A stretch of DNA of 64,000 nt from positions 806,001 to 870,000 of the forward strand of contig CM075940.1 in assembly GCA_038030265.1 (NCBI GenBank), given 5' to 3'. Both the position numbers and the translations under genes were made by a program. Position 1 is the stretch's first letter. Every line of letters begins with the position of its first letter. The notes beneath the pieces were generated by a model that was given only the letters and a program-made list of their open reading frames with translations, was not told the DNA's origin and did not search any database. The stretch is from Corythucha ciliata (Eukaryota > Arthropoda > Insecta > Hemiptera > Tingidae). This document shows, one piece after another, positions 33,142-44,855 of this stretch.

Positions 33142-34931
33142 CTCAATAATATAACCTTTTTAAATATAACAAAACATGTAACATGGTTCATTTAAGGGGC
33201 CGGTTCCAGCTGATACCAGCCATTTTCAACATTACAAACCAATCGAGAATATAAAGCAAAAGAAACCGTAAAATGGCAAGGCTTCCGGAAGCCATATTTG
33301 TCCAAAAGAGGACTATAAACAATAATCGTGAAATGGTCAATTTCATGTCTGTCTATAATACAGAAGCAGGACTCAGTCCTTTTCTCTTCTTTCATTTTAT
33401 TTTATTTTTTTAAAGTTAGTACTTTCACTAAAAAATAAAATAAAAAACGATAAAGTTCGTTCGGGTGTACTCGCGTCATAGTGCCTGTGCCCCTTTCGGT
33501 GTAGGCACTCACGCACAGCGTGGTGGTACCACCCCCCTAATTTTCCGCCCGCTGGGTGTACTCGCGTCGTCAACCGACGAGTGAGAACTAAGACGTTCTT
33601 CTGCCGCTTGGGAACGCCGTAGGCTGGAAGCCTTAACATTAACATTGTGAAATTATGCACAAAAATGCTTCAAATAATTATTAATCACCACTAATATTTC
33701 TGTTACAGTGGTAATGTTGTTTGTTCATAAGATTTCGCAATTGTTTGCGGAGAACATTAATTTAAAAATCATCCGTTTCATATTTTTTAACATTAAAAAC
33801 AATAAAAAAATCAGAAAATGTTGAAAAATGAACCATAGAGACAATTTAAATGGTGCAAGGACAACAGAAAAAAATAATACCACTTCTTAAATTCAACCGT
33901 ATCCGTAAAAATAGCGAAAAACGAGTGTGGCTAAGGAGTAAACTAGATTTAAAAAAAATTATTTCGAAAAAATAAAACCATACAGACAATTCAAATGGTC
34001 TGAAATGAACAAACACAAAATTTAAAAAATATGTATCCAAAATTCGAGGAGATATCTCGGAAACGAACGTCGCGCTGGTCGCGTACCCCCTTAAACGATT
34101 GGACAGAAAAGAAAATTTGTGGCCAAGAAGAGGGGGTGGGACGAGGAGATTCTTCTATCGGAGTTCAACTTATGCGCCAAGCGCTACGCGAATCGCGAAT
34201 AGGAAAAATTCGCCTGAAATCATGCAAACGGCATGCAACACGGCTTATCTGAATTGAGGTGTCAAATAGCAGCGAACGACGACCCGATGCCAATACTCGT
34301 ATCTCCCTAGGAAAAGCTGACGGGTGAAACGGCGTAAAATAGATCGACGGACTTGCTCGAACAGGTGCCTTCGTACGTGATCCGTTGTACTCACCGCCTG
34401 TAATTTTTAATTTTTGCCAAAATGCTTTCCTCGATTATTCACCCTGATTTTTCTCCGACTTACCCTTGATTTATGATGTGCAGATGAGGGACAATTTTCC
34501 TCTTGGTTCCTGCGACGAGCTGAGCTGTACCTCCTCGAGTTCATCGCAGGGGAGAAAGTCTGTGTTGTAGAGAAGTAAGAAAAATAATTGAAGATTCTGG
34601 AAACTTACTCGTATTTCAATTTATTTCCGTACGTTGAACAGAAGCCGTTGATTTTCCGCTGACAGTACTCGATATGAATCCATTCAATGGCAAAAAAAAA
34701 AAAAAAAACGGAAAAACGTCGACACTAAATTCACGTGGCCTCTCGAAAAATCCTCACGTCCCGAGATGTGAGAGAGAAAAAAAATAGGGGAAAATGGCTG
34801 GCTTCCTTCCGAAGGCCCCCCTCTATTCAAGCAACGTACGCACTCTTGTAGACCTCCAAGGCACGATGAAACGAACGTTTTCGAGCTTTTTTTAATTTCA
34901 ATCCGAAATTTCAAGCAACGACCGTTACATC
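33142..34931. other. About 1.8 kb with no recognisable gene
   Basis: AT-rich sequence with a G/C-richer island (about 33450-33620) that contains two GGTGTACTCGCGTC copies (33470 and 33555), a small direct repeat. No open frame carries a motif I know. A poly-A run lies at 34690-34707. Confidence 0.45.
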
Positions 34932-36395
34932 ATTAAAATATCTAGGGCACATACTAACGAAAGACGGCATCCTCCCTGACCCAGACAAACCAAGTTGAAG
35001 CAATCCAAAACCTTAAAAAACCAACTAGCGTCAAGGGACTACAACGATTTCTCGGAATGAAAGTCTACCTAGCAAAATTCATTCGAAATCTAGCCGATAT
35101 AACTGCTCCACTAAGAATATTGCTAAAAAAGGGGACCGAATGGTCATGGTCAACCGATCAGGACAATGCGTTCTTAAAAATAAAAGATGATTCAAAATCA
35201 TCCAATTTTACAATCCTACGATGTCACTAAACCCGTCACAATTTCAGTTAATGCCAGTTCTGTAGCACTGGGGGCGGTTCTACCGCAATGCGGAAAACCT
35301 GTGGCTTACACCGCCAAAGCCTTGACTCAAACACAAAGAAAATACCCACAAATAGAAATGGAAGCATTTGCAATGAGGTATGAGTGCAATTAATTCCACA
35401 CATATACGTATACACGGCAAACAACTCACTATATGTAGAGAGCGACCAGAAGCCTCTGATCACTATTTTTCATAAGACAATTCATCTAGCACCACCTCGA
35501 ATAAAAATAATATTATTTGACATATTACTATACTCTCCTCAGATTGTCTACAAGAAAGGCTCAGAACTCAAAGTAGCCGACGCTCTCAGCAGAGACTGTG
35601 ATCTAATTCCCAAACCAGAAGACGACAAAGAGCTTTAAGTTCTGATCACAATTCCCCTTCCAAAGTTACACGAAGACAAATTAATCAACGAAACTAAATG
35701 TGATCCTGAACTACAAATTCTACGAGCATTCACAATGGATGGGGTGGCCGGACCATCTAAATAAAGTTCGCAAAGAAATTCAAAATTATTTCAGGCACAG
35801 AGACGAATTAGTTTGTTACGAACACTTCATCTTCAGAGGAGAAAGGCTCGTCGTACCAAAATCAATGCGACAGTCAATGCTCCAAAGACTGCATGAAGGC
35901 CACTGGGGAATCCAAGGATGCATTAGAAGGGCGAGAGAATCAGTAATTTGGCCAGGAATAACAGAAGACATAAAAAAGTACGTATCAGGCTGCGCCATTT
36001 GTCCATCTAACCATAAAAATTTGCCAAAGGCGAAACTATTGCTCAGGGAAATCTCTTCGAGACCCAGGCAAATAGTAGAATCAGATATTTTCACTTATAA
36101 AAATAATGACTGTTATTTTTAAATAATTTTATTTATAATTTTAAATAATTTAATTATAATTAAATCACTTATAAAAGGCGACAGTTACTCGGGTTACTTT
36201 GATTTAGAAAAACTCCTGGATACGTCAACTGAAAGTGTAGTGGAGGCTTTGAAAAAGAGTTTTTCGTGTCACGGCATCCCAGACTACTTAGACTCCGACA
36301 ACGGACCTGCTTTCTCCTCCTACAACTTCCGCAAGTTTTTTGCCGACCGCGATCCCCGAACCGCATGGTTTTTCAATGTTTTATTTTCGTGAAAC
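34932..36395 (+). pseudogene. Degenerate Ty3/gypsy pol fragment (RT thumb, RNase H, integrase)
   Basis: In order: LGHILTKDGILPDPDK and LQRFLGMKVYLAKFIRNLAD (RT thumb), RNase H (ISVNASSVALGAVLPQCG, then VESDQKPL and VADALSRD), the integrase zinc site (HEGHWG...CAICPSNH) and an integrase core piece with LDSDNGPAF. Each piece is in a different phase and several stops intervene. Palm motifs and LTRs are missing. It is an old K02A2.6-like fragment. A 62-bp AT-rich insertion at about 36103-36164 interrupts the integrase. Confidence 0.8.
36091..36176. repeat. AT-rich insertion flanked by 12-bp direct repeats
   Basis: TCACTTATAAAA occurs at 36091-36102 and 36165-36176. Removing one copy and the 62 bp between restores the expected integrase spacing. 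This looks like a small transposed or template-switch insertion with a 12-bp duplication. Confidence 0.65.
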
Positions 36396-36682
36396 AAGAA
36401 AATAAACAGATGGGTCAGGGATCACCTTATATTGGCAGAGTATAGTAAAAAGTTTGATTCTCTAAAAATTTAATTTTGTCTGTTGCAACGTTGTTCGTGC
36501 CAGCCATTCAATTAACGTTTCTTACCCATATTAGTCGGCACGAACACTCCTCTCTAATTAATATGTTGAAAAACCGTCTACATTCTTCGTTAAATTCAAC
36601 GGCCAGTCGTACGCTGGGATCTGGAAACATTTACCAAATTTCTACACTGACTGAAAAAGAGAAATTAACAAGAAATCAGTAC

Positions 36683-36815
36683 CTGTCTCTGTCGTAACAA
36701 TTATCTTATTGTTACGGATGACTAGCTGTCCAGTCCCGTCTTCGTACGGCTTGTAAAGGCATTCTAAAAGTTCGTTACCCGAAATTACGTGTAAATGCTC
36801 TTCAACGTCATTCAT
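36683..36815 (-). CDS. Possible first coding exon of unknown gene
   Basis: From ATG 36815 the frame reads an acidic, well-mixed peptide including GNELLECLYKPYEDGTGQLV up to TTETG, then CAG|GTACTG as a splice donor. The amino-acid composition looks coding compared with its surroundings. I do not recognise the family and no following exon is seen in the 300 bp to its left. It could be an exon of a host gene buried in repeats, or chance. Confidence 0.3.
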
Positions 36816-36944
36816 TTTCGACAAAAAATAAATAATAGAAAATTCTGATAGACTAACCACCTCAACTTGAACGAAAAACGAAATGACTGGATAACCACAC
36901 CTAACCTTTTCCCCTTTCCCTGATAATAGTCAGAGAAGATGTTA

Positions 36945-37198
36945 AGCTGAATTCACATGGAGTGGAACGCGCGAGGAAAGCGGAAGGGCGGATCGCAATC
37001 TGATTGGCTGTTGGTACATTCGGAAATTTTTATACCGCCACCGCGTTCCGTCGAGCTAATCAATTAAATTATGATTCCGTCCACCATGAAGACCGCTTCA
37101 TGTGAACTCTCTTACCGACTCCGCCAACCCCTCCACTGGGTTTTCTGCCTTCCGTCCTTCCGTTTTCCGCACTGGTTCCGCCCCATGTGAATCCTGCT
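36945..37198. mobile_element. 254-bp MITE with TTA target duplication
   Basis: The ends AGCTGAATTCACATGG and, as reverse complement, AGCAGGATTCACATGG extend inward through a GGAAAGCGGAAGG-like purine block on both sides. TTA flanks both ends (36942-36944 and 37199-37201). A 3-bp TTA duplication fits PIF/Harbinger-derived elements. No coding sequence. Confidence 0.75.
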
Positions 37199-38247
37199 TT
37201 ACACCTCCCTTTGGGCTGGTGGATTTAAACTACACTAACGTTAGTGCAGACGCTCTCGTGCAACCAAAGTTATATAGACTACAAGTTTCCCCACTCGTGG
37301 GAAAATCGATCACTTTAGAGAGCTCTGCTAACCAGTGGTGCAGTCATTTACTATGGAGCTTGGCTTGTCTTCAATGGGCCAACTTGAAATTTTCAATTAC
37401 GCTCTGCTTTTGCTTTCTATTTAGAGCGTGAAGTCATTTTTAAGTTAAAACTTTAGATAATTTTAGTCTCCCTAACGATATACAGGGTGGTCGGTTTTGA
37501 GTAGCAAAAAAAAAATTGGGTAATAGTAAACCAAAAATGGGATAAAAAAGTCCTAATCGGATAGTGGCCTATCTCTTTTTGTTTTCGAGTAATATTTTTG
37601 TTAGTGATTTTTAGGCGCAACTGTATTTTTCAACGAAAACCTGCTATTCCTCAGCTTCTACTTCACTTTTCTTCAAAAGCAATGGCAGTTTCGTAATCTA
37701 CGGAAAATTTTCTATGGGATGAAAGCAAAATCAATATTCTAAATGGTCAAAAGCGCCTTAAAAATGTAACGTTTTCGTTGCGTCAATGCAAAAATTTGAA
37801 TTCAAACAACAATTTACTGTGTCGCCAAAAATTGCTTCACACGTTGTCATGCGTCATAAAAACTTCTCCGTTTTCCCAGCTTTCCAACGGTGTACTCAAA
37901 AGTGGAATTATCTCCCTCCTTTGACAATAAAATTCGAACAGGAGCGAAAAAGTCATACATTTTGGGCTAAAAATGTGAATAATAACAGGTGCCAAAATTC
38001 ATTTGTTTTGCTCTCTTCTTGAGAAATCCAAGCTCTGTCACAGGAAAAATTAAAGTAACATTGCATTTGAAGAATAAACAACAAATAAAAAATTAATAAA
38101 ATGGACGAAGAGGTGTGCGAATTTAGGGCGTCTGCTAGTTTTTTATTTAAATAGCTGCTCGAAGTGTCCGCCTCCATTCCTGATGCACTCTCGTGCTCGT
38201 TTTCTCATTTCTCGTACCGTCTCATTTCTCGTGCCCGTCATTATTCA
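37199..38247. other. No gene; contains a repeat later seen, rearranged and inverted, at 42950-43035
   Basis: 37950-37985 (GAAAAAGTCATACATTTTGG) and 38090-38160 recur in reverse complement to the right of the hAT element, but in swapped order. The 37484 start CAGGGTGGTCGG resembles a transposon end. No coding domain is present. Confidence 0.5.
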
Positions 38248-39895
38248 CAGGGTGTCGACCGACCCGGGAAATCCGGGAAACCCGGGAAAAGTCCGGGAAT
38301 TTTTTATGGTCGGGAAAAACCCGGGAATTATCCGGGAATTTTGTAAATGACCCGGGAAATTTTATTCCTTGATGAATGGAACAGTTACTATTACTGAAGA
38401 CAGGAACTATCCTTTCATTTTACAGAACATAACAATTCTATTAAGAATTATGATTGAGATTGCCTGGAAGTGGCCGAAATAAACAATTTGTGTGTGCGCT
38501 TAATTGATCTGAAGTAGAAAATCCAAACGTTTTGGGTCCTATCTCACCAATGAACTGCTCGGTTTCTTGTGGCTATAGGAGTATACAAATTTCCTTAAAT
38601 ATTATTTAACAGTTTGTATTTGCTATTTTCGTCATGCATCCCCCCCCCCCCGTCGTAATATCGGCCAGGGCCGCAAGGTCTAGACCCGCCACTGCGTAGT
38701 AAATGTTGCCTACTGAGGAGCACCATGAGTAGCGTCGTAATGTGCTCTTTGACGGCTGTCTACAGTTTCCTGAAATTATTTAAATAACCGATTTCCCAGC
38801 ATTGAGTTTAATCTACAATCTATTGATATTTGCTCGAATTTGATCTGTTTGGAACAATGTCCCTCCAAAACTAAGTAATACCCATGAGTGCGCGGCAATC
38901 GTTGTAAAGCGTGACTCAAGTCCTTCTGCCGGCCTGTGCAGTGGGTTTGATTTTCTTTCCTGTGTGCCTAATCCGCCCTCTCACTACTCCCTCCTCAAGT
39001 AAAGACGGTTGGTTCTTTTTAGGAGCTAGCGTGTAGCCTGCATTTTTTTGATGACTAAGCTGAGGGTGCAAAATAATATTCATAGGTACTCTTTCTCAGT
39101 CAGACTTGTTTCGTTCCGTACTCTGGGGACTTTTCTCTTGCGTCCTTTGTGATTTATCCGTGCGGTAATATCCTAAATTGTGAGTTGCGGACTACAATTT
39201 TAGTAAAAGTTGCAGACAACAAATTCAACTTTCGTTATATTTCGTCACAATTCAGCTTTACGGTAAGTTGATTCCATTTTCTTTCTGCTTTCTCATGTTA
39301 TTTTTAGAGTGTGCATGTTGTGTGTAAAGGGTTTTTCACCGGAGAGGAAGTTGATGAATTATGCGAGGAATCCATTATCTCTGTGACGGTTTAATGTGGG
39401 GTTTGTTTCTCACTTCTCTGTTTTGAAATCTTTTTTATTAGGACCTTGAAAAAAATATAATATTCATAAAGGTTGATTCACAGACAGAGGCACAGACAGT
39501 GCCGTGTCCGGCACGTGATTTGTCCACTATTATTCCCACAATTTCCGGGGGTCAATTCATACTAGACCCGCACGTGACAGTGATCCAGTACTCTGACCGA
39601 CGCTGTACCATGGTTCCACAGTGATTTCTGAATTATCAAGGCAATTTGACTTGTGCGAACTAAAAATCATAGTGAGCGAATCTTATGAAAAATCGCTGTC
39701 TCGACACGGCACTGTCATATCGCACTGTTAAGTGTGAATCGGCTTAATGCGAAAACATCGTGTTTAACGAATTTTCGAAAATACCGGAAATCGCCCCTAT
39801 CCTGCTGTTCTTGGGAAACGTAATCCTTTCTCCTGCCCAGGGAGCATTACCAACCGCATGTTTTTGTGTGATATTGCAGCTGAACTAGTAGCAGT

Positions 39896-42327
39896 ATGAA
39901 GCCAAAGGGCAGTTGCTCTTTCAACAACTCCTACAAGAATGAATTTCATTGGTCAGAGGAGGTGCCTGGCGATAGACTTTCTGCGCGGTGTAAACTTTGT
40001 AAGAAAACTTTCAATATAGAATCTATGGGCAGAACGGCATTCCTGAGTCACGCTAAAGGCAAGAAGCACTTAGAAATTACTAAGGCACGCCAGACTACCC
40101 CATCATCCACTGCATTCATTCGTGCTGAGGCTGTTTCCAGTGAGTTCCACTGCATTACATCTTCATCCTTTTCTCTCTCACTCTCTCTCTCTCTCTCTTT
40201 TTGTATGAAATCCAATGCCTTTCTTTGCGGTATTACAGATGCGATCACTTCTTCCAGCGTTGATCGGCCACAGCTTCTGAACCCTTCTGAGCCCTCATCA
40301 TCATCCGTTGTTGTGGAAAACCCAGCTTCATCGATCGTAGGAACCGAGGCGTCAAAATCTATTCAGTCGCAGTTGCTCATCAACAAGTACATGCTGAACG
40401 ATAAGGTAACGAAGGCAGAAATTATTTGGTGCCTTCAGGCCGCCTCGAGAATTCATTCAAACCGGGCCGCAGCCGACAGTGCTCAACTTTTCCAAATGAT
40501 GTTTCCCGACAGTGATATAGCTAAGAAGATGCAGCTCCATAAAGATAAAGTTGGTTACCTGACTGTCCATGGTCTCGCGCCTTATTTCAAGAAAGAACTT
40601 CTTGACGAAATTGCTGTCTGTGGCCATGTAACTGTAGGCTTTGATGAAGCATTAAACGAACTAACTACTAAAAAGCAGATGGATCTAGTTGTGCGGTACT
40701 GGGATGCGAGTAAGAACATGGTATGTACACGATATCTTACGTCGGTTTTTGCTACTGTGCTACTGCTACTGATCTAAGAGCCGCAATAAAAGAAGCTCTC
40801 GGAACTTTACTTGAAAGTAAAATGCTGCAAATTTCGATGGATGGTCCAGCAGTTAATTTCAAAATGTTGAAAGACTATCAAAAAGAAATAAAAGAGGAGC
40901 ATGGAAGAGCTCTGATTGATTTAGGAAGTTGTGGGCTTCACGTTATTCACGGGGCTTTCAAGACTGGTGTGGCCAGTGTCGATTGGGAAGTGAAAGAGTT
41001 CCTGGTGTCCCTTCACTTTTTGTTCCTCTAATCACCGGCGCGGCGAGGCCATTTTACGCGAACGACGTCGTCCGATGAATTTCCAGTCCCCTTCTGTTTC
41101 ACCCGCTGGGTCGAAAACGCCAAGGCAGGGACAAGGGCAATTGCGATGTTGCGTCATTTGAGGACTTGGGCAGATGAGGTTCGTCGTGAGGGCAACGACA
41201 ATCCTCTGAACAAGGGTAATAAAAATTTCGACAGGGTTGCCTCGGCTCTTGATGATAGGCTTTTGGGTTCAAAATTAGCATTTTTTGTTTCCACGGCAGA
41301 AATGATTGAGCCTTTCTTGACGGCGTTCCAGTCAAATAACCCAATGGCGCCGCTGTTATTTCGAGAACTGGAGCAACTTACTATTGCTCTTCTGGAGAGA
41401 GTGGTGAAAAAAAACGTGCAGCCAGATAGGTCCAAATTCATGTCAGTTAACCTAAAGGATGCCAACCTACTGCCAGCCAAAGACTTCGATCTGGGGTTTT
41501 CGACAAGAGCAGCCCTGAAGAAAGCAAACGATTCAAGATCACAAAAAATTCCTGATGCACGTGTGTTACAATTTCGTGCTGATTGCCAAAAATTGTTCGT
41601 CCGTATGCTGGAGAAAATAAAGGAGCGGTCACCCCTCAATTACAAGATGACACGTGCCATCTCCTGTCTGGACCCAATTGTGGCCTCTGAAACCCCGAGA
41701 ATTGCAGAAGAACGGATTGTCCTTGCACTCGAAATTCTATGCACCAACACGAATTGGCTATCAGGTTCCAAGGCAGACCGGATCAAGACGGCCTACATAG
41801 CAATGTTGAGGCTGGAATCTGTAACTGCAGCTCTAAAGCAGTTCGATGGAAGAAAGCCACGTCTTGATTCTTTGTGGACAAGCGTGCTAGAGTCTTGCCC
41901 TACTTCGCTCCCTTACAAAAATGATCTGGAAGAATTCATAAAAATGGTACTGATTCTATATCACAGCAATGCTGCACTAGAGCGCAGTTTTTCACTGAAT
42001 AAGGAGTGCATGATCGTGAACCAGAAAGAAGCCAGTCTGATTGGCATTCGAATAGTCCAGGACGCAGTTGAAGAAGCTGGTGGAGTTGAAAAGATAAGTA
42101 TCAGCAAGGGTATGATACATGCTGCACGCAACGCTCGCGCGAAGCATAAGGAGGCCATGGAGGAGCGCACTAACGAGGAGAAGCAAGCGGCGGCCAAAAC
42201 AGCAGCCAAAAGAAAAGCCGCTAAAGAACTTGAAGAGCTGACCAGCAAGAGAGAAAAAAATTTACAGGATGCACGGCTGGAAGCATTGAAATTTGACGAA
42301 AAAATTAGCGCATTGAAAAATCGTTGA
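39896..42327 (+). pseudogene. hAT transposase, one frameshift and one TAA
   Basis: ATG at 39896 follows a long untranslated leader. An N-terminal zinc finger (CKLCKKTF...HAKGKKH) is followed by a 99-bp GT-AG intron (40140-40238, containing a CT microsatellite). The core contains HVTVGFDEALNEL (Asp), LQISMDGPAVNF (Asp), TRWVENAKA, and the C-terminal dimerisation motif HSNAALERSFSLNKECM (Glu). It ends with a long basic coiled-coil-like tail rich in Ala, Lys and Glu. A one-base shift near 40745 and a TAA at 41029-41031 break it; otherwise phase is kept to the stop at 42327. The copy is recent. Confidence 0.85.
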
Positions 42328-42810
42328 TTTTACTATTTTATTTGTGGTTACTTCTGACTAGTCACTAGGTATCTTATTCCCTAGTCATGTTATTGTTTTT
42401 CACTAATTTTAGGTGACAAATTTAACCAATTTAGCATTATTTTGTGCATTTTTAGTTTTCTTTAAAATTTTGTTGAGACTTGGATGGTTGAATATTATAA
42501 TCACGCGTATTACATAATAAATGTAGGCACTTTCTTGTATTTTATATTAATACCTCAAGGATGAAAAAAATTGTGTGATGAATAAAACTCTTCGGTTTTA
42601 CTTTTGATTTGTGGTTCATCGTGTGCTAAAATGGTGAAACTAGTCCAATATCTTATTCTCTGGTCATTTTATTGCTTTTTACTAATTTTAAGTGACTGAA
42701 CCAATACACCTATTCTTTTTTTTGTTCGATTGTAATTTAAATTTTGTTATACTTGGGGAAGAAAATATATTAACACGCGGACGTACTATATATATATATC
42801 CTGTATATCC
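42328..42810. repeat. Diverged tandem duplication in the transposase 3' region
   Basis: About 42328-42580 and about 42592-42800 share blocks such as TTTATTTGTGGTT/TTGATTTGTGGTT, TATCTTATTC and CTAATTTTA. Period about 265 bp, roughly 75% alike by eye. Non-coding. Confidence 0.6.
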
Positions 42811-43041
42811 CACATGATTCCTTCTGTGCTGGAATCGTATCCTCTAATCTTTAGTACAATGTCCGGGAATTTAATCAATTTTTACCCGGGAAAACCCTGG
42901 AAAAACCCGGGAATTTGAAATCGGACCCCTGGTCGACACCCTGTATTCATATTTTTAGCCCAAAATGTATGACTTTTTCGCTACTTAAATAAAAAACCAG
43001 CAGGTGCCCTAAAAGCGCACACCTCTTTGTCATTTTTATAA

Positions 43042-43156
43042 TTAGTGCATTTCATTCAAAAAATGCACTATTGGTCTCGCCCTGATGGTCGCACATACGG
43101 GTTGTGATACATTTTTTTCATGTTTCAGAACCCCTAGAACACGAATCCGAGGTCGG
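43042..43156. repeat. Dispersed 115-bp repeat, copy 2
   Basis: Matches 23662-23776. The errantivirus-like element is inserted 14 bp downstream of it, in the TA-rich tail that follows the repeat in both places. Confidence 0.75.
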
Positions 43157-43170
43157 TTCAATTATACATA

Positions 43171-43410
43171 AGTTACGGTCTCCAAAACTGCAGAGATCAT
43201 CAATACCTAATAGATCATCGAATCCCTTTTCCTTTCCCACAGCCCCACCTACTATTCTTTCTTTTCCTCTTTGATCTGATTATCCTAGTTAGTCTTAGTT
43301 CAGGCGGTGCCTTGTAATTATCGAACCCACTGTTCACACTTGTGTAAATTCCAATTAAATAAAATTTGTGTTTTTTTAAAAACTGACTTTGTTAGTTCCC
43401 AAATCTAACT
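43171..43410 (+). repeat. 5' LTR of the errantivirus-like element
   Basis: 240 bp, with AATAAA near 43356 for polyadenylation. Differs from the 3' LTR at two bases (T/A at about 43315 and T/G at about 43384). Confidence 0.92.
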
Positions 43411-43426
43411 GGCGCAGTCGGTAGGA
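43410..43426 (+). promoter_or_regulatory. Primer-binding site
   Basis: TGGCGCAGTCGGTAGGA is the tRNA-Ser-type primer site known from the 17.6/297 group of errantiviruses. Confidence 0.85.
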
Positions 43427-43710
43427 CCTCTGACGAAATTTGGGTATACAATTTCGGCGATTTTTATCGTTAATCAGAGGTGAACTGGAAATTAACACAA
43501 GTTCGGGCCACGGTGGACCAGTGAGTCAATATCACGAAATTGCCGTGCCGTGTAAAGTGGACAGAGACAATAAAGGACACTCGGAAAATATCCTGAATCG
43601 ATATTCGGGACTCCGCGGATTCTGGCAAGGGAATATTGCAAGTATTCGGAAGATGAGCCTAGGACTGTAAGTTTGTATGTTAAGTTGGACATTTTAGAAT
43701 TAAATAAGAA

Positions 43711-43711
43711 C

Positions 43712-43763
<52 letters not shown>
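43711..43763. repeat. (AAT)n microsatellite in the gag leader
   Basis: About 16 AAT units, shortly before the gag start codon. Confidence 0.9.
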
Positions 43764-43764
<1 letters not shown>

Positions 43765-43799
43765 CAATAATTGGATAACATTTAACGAAAATTAATACA

Positions 43800-44855
43800 A
43801 TGGATAACGTACTAAGAAAAGAACATCTGGACATGATTCCAGAATTTAGTGGTGAAGCCGAATTATTACCAAGATTTTTAGAAATAACTACGAAAGTAAT
43901 TAACAGATTTTATAACATGAATGATCCCGCGGATTTTCAAAACGAATTTTTAATCTCAAGCATTCTGGCTAAAATTAAGGGTCATGCTGCTTAGATTGTT
44001 CATAATTCCCCGTTCAGTACATGGGACGACGTAAAACAGATATTATTGAATAGCTATGCCGATAGGAGGGATTGTTTCACTTTAAATTTACAGATGGCCG
44101 AACTAAAGCAAGAATATAATGAGACCCCTTTTCAGTTTTATAACAAAATCCAGACCTTTTTAAATTTGCAAATTTCCTATTTTAAGGTGCATGAACCAGC
44201 AGCTAACGCGCTTATCTTAAGTGAGTACGCAAGAAACCTCGCCTTGAGAGTTCTATTAAGAGGATTGAGAGATCCTCTTGGGACGTTGATGCGAACGAAA
44301 AATCCCGAAGACCTTAACACCGCCCTTAATATGCTAACCAATGATTTCCAGCTAGAAGCAGCCTCATGTTCCACCAAGTCCCCTTCATTCCTCATAAAAA
44401 AGAATAATACAAGACAAAATACTCCCCCGCAAAAATTTAATTTTCAACAAGACAGGACTAGACAATATCACCCTCAAAATTTCTATCAGAATAATCAGCC
44501 GAATTATTGGCAACCCCAACAGCAATTCAGACCACAGCAACACATAAATCAGTTCCAACCCCACCAAAATTATCAAAACTTTCAAAATAGGCCCGTCCAA
44601 CAGAATCGCTCATACCCGACTCCAATGAGTGTATCAGTTCAAAATTCAAATCGGCCGGGACCCTCCCGTCCAGCTCATTACAATCAATTAACCACAGAAA
44701 CTTCCCCCCAACATATTGAAATCCCCGACAGGTTAAACGGTGATAATGCTCAAAGGATGGAGACTTCCTACCAAGAAGAGCAAGTTAATGTTTTCAACGA
44801 AGCAGACAAGCATTTTTTAGGGGAGGCAAGCCTCCTAAATCAAGAGTATACGTGA
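43800..44855 (+). pseudogene. gag of the errantivirus-like element, TAG at codon 65
   Basis: ATG 43800. The capsid-type alpha-helical sequence begins DMIPEFSGE and continues past an in-frame TAG at 43992-43994 to the TGA at 44853-44855. The C-terminal third is Gln/Asn-rich with no zinc knuckle, as is normal for errantiviruses. The homologous gag at 56657 has Arg where the TAG sits, so this is a single nonsense change. The stop overlaps the pol start (TGATG), and pol lies in the -1 frame. Confidence 0.85.

Larger units (their letters stand above)
38248..42943 (+). mobile_element. hAT-type element with 13-bp terminal repeats and 6-bp duplication
   Basis: The ends CAGGGTGTCGACC and GGTCGACACCCTG are perfect reverse complements. 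TATTCA flanks both sides (38242-38247 and 42944-42949). Subterminal CCCGGGAA/TTCCCGGG motifs are clustered inside each end (at least eight on the left within 130 bp), likely transposase-binding sites. The transposase lies on plus at 39896-42327. The 6-bp duplication differs from the usual 8 bp of hAT. Confidence 0.85.

Noticed and set aside
41154..41639. Minus-strand open frame of 161 codons
   Set aside because: Antisense of the hAT transposase core, with no domain of its own.
43711..43763. CRISPR-like regular repeat
   Set aside because: It is a simple AAT microsatellite with no spacers, in a eukaryotic retroelement.
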